From Acidobacteriota bacterium (GTDB lineage: Bacteria > Acidobacteriota > Vicinamibacteria > Vicinamibacterales > 2-12-FULL-66-21): a stretch of 10,336 nt of DNA. How positions within the stretch are numbered: the stretch's first letter is position 1; each line of letters starts with the position of its first letter. Under the pieces are notes generated by a model. It did not search any database and was not told where the DNA came from. It saw only the letters and a program-made list of their open reading frames with translations. Shown here one piece after another: positions 1 to 7,165 of the stretch. Where the stretch lies: the NCBI GenBank assembly GCA_013362195.1, contig JABFWM010000316.1, forward strand, positions 1 through 10,336, given 5' to 3'. The translations under genes were made by a program, and so were the position numbers.

Positions 1-41
1 GCGCAGTCTATGCAAAGGAAAAGCGAAAGTCAAGCGTTGCG

Positions 42-73
42 TGTAACCTTCGCCCGCGTCGGCGGTCTCAACT
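42..73 (+). promoter_or_regulatory. Putative ECF sigma-type promoter (autoregulatory)
   Basis: A TGTAACC element (42-48) carries the AAC core typical of ECF sigma -35 boxes. It is followed 16 nt later by GTCT (65-68), resembling an ECF -10 box. The pair sits directly before the start of an ECF sigma reading frame, where autoregulated ECF promoters are usually found. Transcription would begin at about 75-80, so an ATG at 75 would be nearly leaderless and a GTG at 129 would have a normal leader. The assignment rests on motif and position only. Confidence 0.45.
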
Positions 74-74
74 G

Positions 75-450
75 ATGACCGATGTGACGCGCGCCTGGCC
101 ACGAATCGCCGGTTCCGGCACGAGAGCGGTGACGGTAACGCCCACCGACACCGAACTCGTCGAGGCCTGTCTGGCGGGCCGTCGCGACGCGTTCGATGCG
201 ATGGTCGAATGGCACCATCGTGCGGTGTATCGGTTCTGCGTTCGCTTCGTCGGCCGTCACGAAGATGCACGCGATCTCGTACAGGACTGTTCGTCCGCCC
301 GGATCGCGGGCTGCTCCGCGTCAAGGGGCACGCCTCGCTCGGCACCTGGCTGTAACGCATCGGCGTCAACGTCGTTTGAACAAGGTGAGCGCGCTCGATC
401 TGCTGATGCGAGCCCGGCAGAACGCCAGGGGAGGCCGTACCGGCAGCTGA
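75..450 (+). pseudogene. Degraded ECF-type RNA polymerase sigma factor
   Basis: The first frame, from ATG 75 or GTG 129, encodes a normal sigma-70 region 2. It includes DTELVEACLAGRRDAFD, HRAVYRFCVRFVG and EDARDLVQD, which in this family binds core polymerase and the -10 element. After QD (285-287) the homology continues in another frame as LFVRPDRGLLRVKGHASLGT, then TWL, an in-frame TAA at 353-355 where Tyr is expected, and RIGVNV. It then moves to a third frame as LNKVSALDLLMRA from about 376. This pattern is two apparent one-base deletions (near 288 and 374) plus a nonsense mutation. Sigma region 4, which would bind the -35 box, is absent before the next promoter at about 508. The gene cannot make a working sigma factor. 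The real start and the original family are unknown. Sequencing error could explain the frameshifts but not the missing region 4. Confidence 0.75.
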
Positions 451-507
451 ACGGAACGGAGGCTATGACTCGAGCCTCGGGGACCCGTGCCACGAGTCGC
501 TGAGCCC

Positions 508-516
508 TGTTACAAT
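508..516 (+). promoter_or_regulatory. Putative extended -10 promoter element
   Basis: TGT at 508-510 joins directly to TACAAT at 511-516, matching the extended -10 pattern TGnTATAAT with one mismatch. No good -35 box lies 16-18 nt upstream, as expected for an extended -10 promoter. The predicted start at about 523 leaves a leader of roughly 45 nt before the secreted-protein gene at 568. It may also serve recG, which follows immediately. Confidence 0.4.
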
Positions 517-567
517 CGATCCCGCCACGCGCCCTCGGGTTCTCTCTCGACGATCATGCAGGTTCAC

Positions 568-1167
568 ATGCGCACCCGTTCTCGCGTGCTTGCGGCAGCC
601 GTCGCGCTCGCCGCGTCGGCCTCGCTCTCGGCGCAATCCACCTACACGAAGCAGGACGCGGCGCGGTTCCAGACCAAGCTCGCGCAAATCGTGCAGCAGG
701 GGACGGCGCGGAGCGCCCGCGCGCCGCGGGCCACGCAGGTCACCGACGCGGAGCTCAACGCGTACCTCAAATACTCCGCGGGCAGCCAGGTCCCGGTGGG
801 CATCGTCGATCCGCAGTTGAACGCGCTCGGCAACGGCCGCGTCGGCGGCCGCGCGCTCGTCGACCTCGACGCCGTCCGGACGCAGAAGAAGCGCGGGTGG
901 ACCGATCCGATGGGCTACCTGACGGGGCGCCTGCCCATCACCGCAACGGGTACGCTCTCGACGCAGCACGGGATCGGCAGGTTCCAATTGGAGAGCGCCG
1001 AGATCTCCGGCGTGACCATCCCGAAGACGCTGCTGCAGGAGCTTCTCAGCTACTACTCGAAGACGCGCGAGAACCCCGCCGGCATCAACATGGACGATCC
1101 CTTCGAGCTGCCGGCCGGCATCAAGGAAATCAAAGTGGGGAAGGGCGCTGCCACCATCGTTCAGTGA
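568..1167 (+). CDS. Secreted hypothetical protein
   Basis: A 199-residue protein I cannot assign to a named family. The ATG at 568 is preferred over the in-frame ATG at 556. It has AGG 5 nt upstream and opens a clean Sec signal peptide: MRTRSR, a hydrophobic Ala/Leu stretch at residues 7-20, and cleavage near SLSA-Q at about 22. The mature part has a helical N-terminal region (TKQDAARFQTKLAQIVQQG), the segment TDAELNAYLKYSAGSQVP, then alternating hydrophobic strands (GRALVDLDAVR, GRLPITATGTLS, GRFQLESAEISGV). It ends with ISGVTIPKTLLQELLSYY and FELPAGIKEIKVGKGAATIV. That ordering is loosely reminiscent of lipid-binding DUF2993/LmeA-like or TULIP proteins, which is only an analogy. It probably acts in the periplasm. 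Its TGA overlaps a GTG (GTGA, 1164-1167) at the recG junction, so the two genes are probably co-transcribed. Confidence 0.75.
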   Translation: MRTRSRVLAAAVALAASASLSAQSTYTKQDAARFQTKLAQIVQQGTARSARAPRATQVTDAELNAYLKYSAGSQVPVGIVDPQLNALGNGRVGGRALVDLDAVRTQKKRGWTDPMGYLTGRLPITATGTLSTQHGIGRFQLESAEISGVTIPKTLLQELLSYYSKTRENPAGINMDDPFELPAGIKEIKVGKGAATIVQ

Positions 1168-3289
1168 CACGGACCCGCTTCAGGGTTCGCTGCAATACCT
1201 CAAAGGCGTCGGTCCGCGCCGCGCCGCCGACCTGCAGCGCGTCGGCCTGCTCACGGTCGAAGATCTCCTCTACCGGTTTCCGACGCGCTACGAGGATCGC
1301 GGCCACTTCCAGACCATCGCGTCGCTCAAGGCGGGCATCGCGGCGTCGGTCGCCGGCGAGGTCCTCAGCTGCGGCATCCGGCCGACGCGGCGGCCGCGCT
1401 TCAAGATCTTCGAGATGCTCGTGCGCGATCGCACCGGCAGCCTCCGCGCGATCTGGTTCAACCAGCCGTTCCTGAACGACGTCTTCCGGCCGCATCAACG
1501 CGTGATTCTGTTCGGCAAGCTGGAACTGACGCCGCACGGCCTGCAGATGCAGGGCCCGCAGTACGAGATCCTGGAAGGCGGCGACGGCGACGAAGACGCC
1601 GAAGGCACGCAGCCGGCTCGCGAGGCGACGATCCACACCGGCCGCATCGTGCCGATTTACGAAAAAACCGGCACGCTCACCGCGAAGATGCAGCGGACGC
1701 TGGTGCACGCGGCGCTGCAGCAGCTGCCGCCCGAGCTGCCCGATCCGCTGCCGCCGCCGGTGCGCGCGCGTCAGCGCCTGATCGATCGCCGCCCGGCGCT
1801 CGAAGCCGTCCATTTTCCGCCGGCGGACGCGTCGGTGGCCGAGCTCAATGCCTTCCGGTCGCCGGCGCATCGCCGATTGATCTTCGAGGAGTTCTTCCTC
1901 TTTCAGCTCGGCATCGTCCAGCGCAAGCGGCGCGCGGAAGCGGAACGGAAGAAGCACACGATCGTCGTGACCGACGCGATCAAGCAGGCAATCGGGAAGG
2001 TGCTGCCGTTCAAACTGACGAACGATCAGCGGCGCGCGATTCGCGAGATCGTCAAGGACATGGAGCGGCCGCAGCCGATGAACCGGCTGCTGCAGGGCGA
2101 CGTCGGATCGGGCAAGACGATCGTCGCGCTGATGGCCGCGCTCGTCGCGATGGAGAACGGCCTGCAGGCGGCGTTCATGGCGCCGACGGAAATCCTCGCG
2201 GAGCAGCACTTCTTCAACATCCGGCGGATGCTCGAACAGTCGCGCTTCCGGCTGACGCTGCTCACCGGCGCCACGCCGGCCCGCAAGCGGCGCGAGATCC
2301 TGGCCGAGCTGGCCGGCGGCTCGATGCAGATGGTCATCGGCACGCATGCCCTCGTGCAGGAAGACGTCGCGTTTCACGAGCTCGGGCTGGCGATCATCGA
2401 CGAGCAGCACCGTTTCGGCGTGCTGCAGCGCGCCACGCTCCGCGCGAAGGGACTGCACCCGGACGTGCTCGTCATGACCGCCACGCCGATTCCGCGCACG
2501 CTCGCGCTGACGACCTACGGCGACCTCGACGTATCGACGATGAGGGAGATGCCGCCGGGACGACAGCCGATCGCCACCACGGTGCGCCCCGAGTCGCGGC
2601 GCGACGAAGTGCATGCGTTCGTGCGCAGCCAGATCGACGCCGGCCGCCAGGCCTACATCATCTATCCGCTCGTGGAGGAGTCCGCGAAGGTCGACTTGAA
2701 GGCGGCCACCGAAATGGCCGACCACCTCGCGCAGGACGTGTTCCCCGAGTACCGCGTCGCGCTCCTGCACGGGCGGATGAAGCAGGACGCGAAAGATCGG
2801 GTCATGGGCGCGTTCGTTCGCAACGAGTTTCACATCCTCGTGTCGACCACGGTCGTCGAGGTCGGGGTCGACGTGCCGAACGCGACCGTCATGGTGGTGG
2901 AGCACGCCGAGCGGTTCGGCCTGTCGCAGCTCCATCAGCTGCGCGGGCGCGTCGGCCGTGGCGCCCACAAGTCGCACTGCCTGCTCCTCTATCAGTACCC
3001 GATCACGGAGGATGGCAAGCAACGGCTCGAGGCGCTCGCGGACACGACCGACGGCTTCGAGATCGCCGAACGCGATCTGCGGCTGCGCGGCCCTGGTGAT
3101 TTCTTCGGCACCCGGCAGTCCGGCATGCCGACGCTGCGCGCCGGCGATCTGGTGCGCGACCAGGCGCTGATGGAAGAGGCACGGCGGGAGGCCGTTGCGG
3201 CGCTCGACGATCCGCTGCAGGCGCCGGCGCTCGCGTCGCTGGCCGACACGGCGTGGGAACAGCGGTTCGGGCTGGTGGGGATCGGGTGA
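1148..3289 (+). CDS. recG: ATP-dependent DNA helicase RecG
   Basis: RecG remodels stalled replication forks and drives branch migration of Holliday junctions. The RecG wedge domain is clear from 1172 (LQYLKGVGPRRAADLQRVGL, then TVEDLLYRFPTRYEDR) and is followed by the OB-fold (GEVLS...FKIFEMLVRDRTGSLRAIWF). The helicase core shows Walker A GDVGSGKT (2096-2119), DEQH box (2399-2410), TATPIPRT (2477-2500), HGRMKQDAKDRVM, STTVVEVGVDVPNATVMVVE and QLRGRVGRG (2936-2962). The C-terminal RDLRLRGPGDFFGTRQSG is typical of RecG. From 1148 the product would be 713 aa, against 693 for E. coli RecG. The start is a problem. The frame is open from 1016, but the first ATG, GTG or TTG is the ATG at 1415, inside the OB-fold. 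CTG 1148 is used here as a placeholder. A GTG at 1164, overlapping the upstream stop, would be the natural start but is out of frame, so one base may be missing between 1168 and 1172. Confidence 0.95.
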   Translation: MPPSFSDTDPLQGSLQYLKGVGPRRAADLQRVGLLTVEDLLYRFPTRYEDRGHFQTIASLKAGIAASVAGEVLSCGIRPTRRPRFKIFEMLVRDRTGSLRAIWFNQPFLNDVFRPHQRVILFGKLELTPHGLQMQGPQYEILEGGDGDEDAEGTQPAREATIHTGRIVPIYEKTGTLTAKMQRTLVHAALQQLPPELPDPLPPPVRARQRLIDRRPALEAVHFPPADASVAELNAFRSPAHRRLIFEEFFLFQLGIVQRKRRAEAERKKHTIVVTDAIKQAIGKVLPFKLTNDQRRAIREIVKDMERPQPMNRLLQGDVGSGKTIVALMAALVAMENGLQAAFMAPTEILAEQHFFNIRRMLEQSRFRLTLLTGATPARKRREILAELAGGSMQMVIGTHALVQEDVAFHELGLAIIDEQHRFGVLQRATLRAKGLHPDVLVMTATPIPRTLALTTYGDLDVSTMREMPPGRQPIATTVRPESRRDEVHAFVRSQIDAGRQAYIIYPLVEESAKVDLKAATEMADHLAQDVFPEYRVALLHGRMKQDAKDRVMGAFVRNEFHILVSTTVVEVGVDVPNATVMVVEHAERFGLSQLHQLRGRVGRGAHKSHCLLLYQYPITEDGKQRLEALADTTDGFEIAERDLRLRGPGDFFGTRQSGMPTLRAGDLVRDQALMEEARREAVAALDDPLQAPALASLADTAWEQRFGLVGIG

Positions 3290-3341
3290 GATCACATCGT
3301 TCAGCGGGTGCAGGCCGGGGCGTGCGACCCGGCATCGCGTG

Positions 3342-3893
3342 ATGCGCATCGTCGCTGGAGCATTCAAGAGCCGGCAGCTGAAGGCGCCCACCTGGGACGG
3401 ATTGCGACCGACCTCGGACCGGCTGCGCGAGACGCTGTTCAACGTGCTCGGCCCGTCGGTGGCGGGGGCGCGCGTGCTCGACGGCTACGCGGGCACCGGC
3501 GCGATTGGCATCGAAGCGCTGAGCCGCGGCGCGGCGCACGTGACGTTCGTGGAGCGCGACCCGCGCGCGGTGCGATTGATCGAGGACAATCTCGCCCGCG
3601 TGCTGCCGGGCGCGCCGGAGCGCTATGCTATTATCCGCGCGGGCTTCGACGAGGCCGCGCGCCGGGTCACGGACGCGTTCGACGTCATCGTGCTCGACCC
3701 GCCGTATGCGGCCGAGGCCGTGCCGGCAGCGCTGGACGCCGCCGCGCGCCTGACCGGTCCCGCAACGCGCCTCGTGATCGAACACGCGAAACGATACTCG
3801 CCGCCGCCGGCCCGCGCCGGGCTGCGGTGGCTGCGCACGGTCGTGTCGGGCGACAGCGCGCTGTCTTTTTTTGGGGCCGCCGATGAGCGCTGA
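3342..3893 (+). CDS. rsmD: 16S rRNA (guanine(966)-N(2))-methyltransferase RsmD
   Basis: RsmD methylates N2 of G966 in 16S rRNA, using SAM, on the assembling 30S subunit. The 183-residue protein opens with the family's usual MRIVAG and has LRPTSDRLRETLFNVLG at residues 21-37. SAM-binding motif I is VLDGYAGTGAIGIEALSRGA (45-64), the acidic motif is VERD (70-73), and the catalytic DPPY is at 119-122. E. coli RsmD is 198 aa, so the size fits. ATG 3342 is chosen because the family begins MRI(I/V)AG; a GTG lies one codon upstream. It starts 52 nt after recG and overlaps coaD by 11 nt, the conserved rsmD-coaD pairing. A run of seven T (3866-3872) encodes the SFF near the C terminus. Confidence 0.95.
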   Translation: MRIVAGAFKSRQLKAPTWDGLRPTSDRLRETLFNVLGPSVAGARVLDGYAGTGAIGIEALSRGAAHVTFVERDPRAVRLIEDNLARVLPGAPERYAIIRAGFDEAARRVTDAFDVIVLDPPYAAEAVPAALDAAARLTGPATRLVIEHAKRYSPPPARAGLRWLRTVVSGDSALSFFGAADER

Positions 3894-4389
3894 AGTCGTG
3901 GCAATCTATCCGGGATCGTTCGATCCGCTCACGAACGGCCACGTGGACATCATCCAGCGCGGCGCCGGGTTGTTCGACCGGATCGTCGTCTCGATCCTGG
4001 TGAATCTCGAGAAGGCGCCGCTCTTCACGGTCCCGGAGCGCGTCGAGATCGCGCGGACGGTGTTCGCCGGCTACGCCAACGTCGAAGTGGACACCTTCGA
4101 CGGACTGCTCGTCGATTATGCGCGCAGCCGCCACGCCAGCGTCATCGTGCGCGGCCTGCGCGCGGTCTCGGACTTCGAATACGAGATGCAGATGGCGCTG
4201 ATGAACCGCCGGCTCAATCCCGACGTCGAGACGGTCTTCATGATGCCGGCCGAACCCTACACCTACGTGAGCTCGCGGCTCGTGAAAGAGGTCGTCGCGC
4301 TCGGCGGCTCGGTGACCGGCATCGTGCCACGTGTGGTCGAAGATCGGCTGCGCGACAAGAAGCTCGCGCGTGAAACGTTGAGGGCCTGA
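3883..4389 (+). CDS. coaD: Phosphopantetheine adenylyltransferase (PPAT)
   Basis: CoaD transfers AMP from ATP to 4'-phosphopantetheine, giving dephospho-CoA, the penultimate step of cytosolic coenzyme A synthesis. The 168-residue product has every hallmark of the nucleotidyltransferase fold: YPGSFDPLTNGHVDII at residues 9-24 with the TxGH motif (T17-H20), NLEKAPLFT at 41-49 with a phosphate-contacting Lys44, and RGLRAVSDFEYEMQMALMNR at 90-109. The (I/V)SSR-type signature TYVSSRLVKE (127-136) binds ATP. The family is usually 159-170 aa. ATG 3883 is chosen over an in-frame TTG at 3871 because GGGG (3873-3876) sits 6 nt upstream and the next residues match the family. It overlaps the rsmD end by 11 nt, implying translational coupling, and stops 2 nt before the aminotransferase. 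Confidence 0.96.
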   Translation: MSAEVVAIYPGSFDPLTNGHVDIIQRGAGLFDRIVVSILVNLEKAPLFTVPERVEIARTVFAGYANVEVDTFDGLLVDYARSRHASVIVRGLRAVSDFEYEMQMALMNRRLNPDVETVFMMPAEPYTYVSSRLVKEVVALGGSVTGIVPRVVEDRLRDKKLARETLRA

Positions 4390-4391
4390 CC

Positions 4392-5594
4392 ATGGAACTT
4401 TCCGCACGCACCCGCCGCATCGCGATGTCGCCGACCATGAAGGTGACCGCCGACGCGCTGCGCCTGAAGGCACAGGGGGTGGACATCGTCGACTTCGGCG
4501 CCGGAGAGCCCGATTTCCCGACGCCGCCGCACATCGCCGCCGCGGCGCACAAGGCCATCGACGCCAACTTCACGAAGTACACGACGAACTCGGGCACCGA
4601 GGACCTGAAACGCGCGATTGTCGATCGCTACCGCGACGACTACGGCGTCGAGTACACGCCCGGCGAAGTCATCGTCACCGCCGGCGGCAAACAGGCGCTC
4701 TTCAACGCCGCGATGTCGGTGTTCGACGCCGGCGACGAGGTGATCACGCACGCCCCGGGCTGGCCGACGATCGTCGAGCAGATCAAGATGGCGGACGCCG
4801 CGCCGGTGATCGTGCGATCGCATGCGGAGGACGGCTTCGCGCTGCACGCCGAGGCGTTTCTCGAGGCGATCACGCCGCGCACGCGCGGCATCATCATCAA
4901 TTCGCCGGCGAATCCCACCGGCGCGCTGATCGCCGAAGCCGACCTCGCCGCCCTGGCCGAGGAGGCGGCGCGCCGCGACATCTGGATCATCCTCGACCTG
5001 TGTTACGAGAAGCTGATCTACGACCCGGTGCCGCACAACCTCGTGAAGGTGCTCGCCACCCACAACCGCGAGCGGTCGATCCTGTGCGGGTCCGCGTCGA
5101 AGGCCTACGCGATGACCGGCTGGCGCTGCGGCTGGACGATTGCGTCCGCCGCGATCGTGAGCGCCTCGAACGCGCTCCAGAGCCACTCGACCTCCAACGT
5201 CTGCTCGATCAGTCAGAAGGCCACCGAAGCGGCGCTGCGCGGCCCGCAGGGCTGCGTCACCGACATGCTCGACGAGTACCGCCGCCGCCGCGACGAGTTG
5301 TACGGGTGGCTCACGGCGGATCCGCGCATCCGGCTGACGAAACCGGCCGGCGCGTTCTACATGTTTCCGGACGTCTCGGAGTTCCTGTCGCCCGACGGCG
5401 TCCGGACGTCGGCGGAGCTCGCGACGGCGCTCCTGAACGACGCCCGCGTCGCGGTCACGCCGGGTGAGGCGTTCGACGCGCCCGGCTTCCTGCGCCTGTC
5501 CTACGCGACGTCGCTGCAGGAGCTGCGGCGCGGCACCGACCGCATCTTCGAGTTCCTGAACAAGGTCGCCGAGCCGCGCGCGGCCCGCACCTGA
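4392..5594 (+). CDS. Pyridoxal-phosphate aminotransferase, class I (aspartate aminotransferase type)
   Basis: A 400-residue fold-type I PLP enzyme close to subgroup 1b aspartate or prephenate aminotransferases. It moves amino groups between an amino acid such as aspartate and 2-oxoglutarate. Visible signatures are VDFGAGEPDFPTPPH near the N terminus, TAGGKQALFN for phosphate binding, and SPANPTG with Asn174. Asp202, in DLCYEKLIYD, pairs with the pyridine nitrogen, and Tyr205 is nearby. The Schiff-base Lys237 lies in SASKAYAMTGWR, and Arg368 in LRLSYATS binds the substrate carboxylate. DLCYEKL differs from the common DEIYEKL, but the catalytic Asp and Tyr remain. A GAGGG ribosome site (4380-4384) lies 7 nt before the ATG. 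Substrate (Asp, aromatic, or prephenate/arogenate) cannot be set from sequence alone, so no gene symbol is given. It is only 2 nt from coaD and should be in its operon. Confidence 0.93.
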   Translation: MELSARTRRIAMSPTMKVTADALRLKAQGVDIVDFGAGEPDFPTPPHIAAAAHKAIDANFTKYTTNSGTEDLKRAIVDRYRDDYGVEYTPGEVIVTAGGKQALFNAAMSVFDAGDEVITHAPGWPTIVEQIKMADAAPVIVRSHAEDGFALHAEAFLEAITPRTRGIIINSPANPTGALIAEADLAALAEEAARRDIWIILDLCYEKLIYDPVPHNLVKVLATHNRERSILCGSASKAYAMTGWRCGWTIASAAIVSASNALQSHSTSNVCSISQKATEAALRGPQGCVTDMLDEYRRRRDELYGWLTADPRIRLTKPAGAFYMFPDVSEFLSPDGVRTSAELATALLNDARVAVTPGEAFDAPGFLRLSYATSLQELRRGTDRIFEFLNKVAEPRAART

Positions 5595-5610
5595 GCGTGC
5601 TCGAAGGATC

Positions 5611-5692
5611 GTAGGCCGGGTCTTCAGACCCGGCGTTCACCAGGGCCGGGTCTTCAGACCCGGCGTTCACCAGGGCCGGGCCTGGGCCCGGC
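5611..5692 (+). repeat. REP-like hairpin cluster (three units)
   Basis: GTAG (5611-5614) is followed by two exact 30-bp tandem units (5615-5644 and 5645-5674) and a third partial unit (5675-5692). The first two each hold an 8-bp stem GCCGGGTC/GACCCGGC around the loop TTCA (5615-5634 and 5645-5664), then the linker GTTCACCAGG. The third is a tighter palindrome, GCCGGGCC-TG-GGCCCGGC, in which the T:A pair has become C:G. A GTAG-type tetranucleotide at the foot of an imperfect palindrome is the hallmark of REP sequences mobilised by RAYT (TnpA-REP) transposases. None of these hairpins has a T-tract, but they may still slow transcription or protect the 3' end of the aminotransferase mRNA. Confidence 0.8.
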
Positions 5693-5698
5693 ATTCCG

Positions 5699-7084
5699 AT
5701 GCCGCTTCCCCCTCACTTCATCGGCCAGCTGCACGCCATCGTCGGCGCGGACCACGTGCGCACCGACGAACCGTCGCGCCAGACCTACGGCATCGATGGC
5801 ACCAAGCGCGGACATCCCGCGGACGTGGTCGTCATGCCCGACGGCGCCCGCGACGTCGCCGCGATCGTCGGGCTCTGCGCGGAGCACCGGGTGCCGATGG
5901 TGCCGCGCGGCGCGGGGACGGGCTACACCGGCGGCGCGGTGCCGCTCCACGGCGGCGTGGTCGTCTCGATGGAGCGGATGCATCGGATCCTCGAGATCGA
6001 CGAAGAGAACCTCGTGGCGATCGTCGAGCCGAACGTGATCACCGGGGATCTGCAGGCGGCCGTCGAACGCGTCGGGCTCTTTTATCCGCCCGATCCGGCG
6101 TCGCTGCAGCGGTCGGCGATTGGCGGCAACGTCGCCGAGTGCGCCGGCGGACCGCGCGCCTTCAAGTACGGGACGACCAAGCAGTACGTGCTCGGCCTCG
6201 AAGCGGTGCTGCCGACGGGAGAGATCGTCGAGACCGGCGGCAAGGTCGTGAAGAACGTGGTCGGCTACGACCTGACGCACCTGCTGGTCGGCTCCGAAGG
6301 GACGCTGGCGATCATCACGAAGATCGTCCTGCGCCTCGTGCCGAAGCCGCCGGTGCAATCCACCTTGCGCGCGACGTTCCGCGACGTCGCCGCCGCCGCG
6401 GGCGCCGTCACCGAAATCATCCGCGAGCGGGTCGTGCCCGCCGCGGTGGAGCTGATCGATCGCGATTCGCTGGAGGCGGTCGCGCGGTATCTCGGCGTGC
6501 GGTCGCTTGCGCCGGAGGACACGGGCGCGCTGCTGCTGCTCGAAGTGGACGGCCTGGCGGAGGCGGTCGCGGAAGAAGCCGTTCGCGTCGAGCGCGCGTG
6601 CCGCCGCGCCGGCGCGACGGAACTGCTCCGCGCGCGCGGCGAGACGGAACGCCAGGAGCTCTGGCGGGTGCGGCGGGAGCTGTCGCCCGCGCTCAAGACC
6701 ATCGCGCCCCTCAAGTTCAACCACGACGTCGTGGTCCCCAAGGGACGCATCCCGCAGCTGTTCGCGCTCATCGCGCGCATCAAGGCCGACTGCGGCGTGC
6801 GGATCCCGTGCTTCGGCCATGCCGGCGACGGCAACATCCACGTCAACATCATGGTCAACGACGCGGACGACGAGATTCGCCGTGCGCAGGAGGCCGAACG
6901 GGCGCTGTTCGAAGGCGTCGTGGCGCTCGAAGGCTCGATCACCGGCGAGCACGGGATCGGCTATGTCAAATCGAAATTCCTGGCGATCGAGCTGTCGGCC
7001 GACGAAATCGCGCTGATGGAGCGCGTCAAGCGCGCGTTCGATCCGCACGGCATTCTGAATCCCGGCAAGATCTTTCCCCGGTAG
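5699..7084 (+). CDS. FAD-binding oxidase, GlcD / D-lactate dehydrogenase family
   Basis: A 461-residue flavoenzyme of the GlcD-Dld family, which oxidises alpha-hydroxy acids such as glycolate, D-lactate or D-2-hydroxyglutarate. The FAD domain (about 40-215) shows VPRGAGTGYTGGAVPLHGG (68-86), IGGNVAECAGGPRAFKYG (141-158) and VVKNVVGYDLTHLLVGSEGT (183-202). The C-terminal domain has GHAGDGNIHVNI (373-384), whose histidines form the metal and substrate site in this family, EHGIG (417-421), and the end motif FDPHGILNPGKIFP. No GlcE or GlcF partner and no FeS domain follow, so it is either a stand-alone enzyme or its partners are elsewhere; the substrate is undetermined. ATG 5699 lies only 6 bp beyond the last REP-like hairpin and has no Shine-Dalgarno sequence, yet it gives the expected family N terminus. 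Confidence 0.93.
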   Translation: MPLPPHFIGQLHAIVGADHVRTDEPSRQTYGIDGTKRGHPADVVVMPDGARDVAAIVGLCAEHRVPMVPRGAGTGYTGGAVPLHGGVVVSMERMHRILEIDEENLVAIVEPNVITGDLQAAVERVGLFYPPDPASLQRSAIGGNVAECAGGPRAFKYGTTKQYVLGLEAVLPTGEIVETGGKVVKNVVGYDLTHLLVGSEGTLAIITKIVLRLVPKPPVQSTLRATFRDVAAAAGAVTEIIRERVVPAAVELIDRDSLEAVARYLGVRSLAPEDTGALLLLEVDGLAEAVAEEAVRVERACRRAGATELLRARGETERQELWRVRRELSPALKTIAPLKFNHDVVVPKGRIPQLFALIARIKADCGVRIPCFGHAGDGNIHVNIMVNDADDEIRRAQEAERALFEGVVALEGSITGEHGIGYVKSKFLAIELSADEIALMERVKRAFDPHGILNPGKIFPR

Positions 7085-7154
7085 GCCCGCGTTCACCCGA
7101 GATGTGCGCGTTGCCCGCCGCTGCTGGCCCGATACGACCGATTGCGTAATGCCC

Positions 7155-7161
7155 AAGGAGG
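7155..7161 (+). promoter_or_regulatory. Strong ribosome binding site
   Basis: AAGGAGG at 7155-7161 is a perfect anti-16S match 4 nt before ATG 7166. It fixes that ATG as the start rather than an in-frame TTG at 7142. It is the strongest Shine-Dalgarno sequence in the window, suggesting efficient translation of the secreted protein. Confidence 0.85.
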
Positions 7162-7165
7162 ACAC

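Noticed and set aside
1130..3442. Very long minus-strand open frame opposite recG
   Set aside because: It is a GC-rich shadow frame dominated by Arg, Ala, Leu and Gly with no recognisable domain; the plus strand carries complete RecG motifs.
3866..3872. Run of seven T before the rsmD/coaD overlap as a programmed frameshift making an RsmD-CoaD fusion
   Set aside because: Both proteins have normal family ends and coaD has its own ATG with GGGG 6 nt upstream; no stimulatory structure is evident, so a fusion is not needed to explain the sequence.
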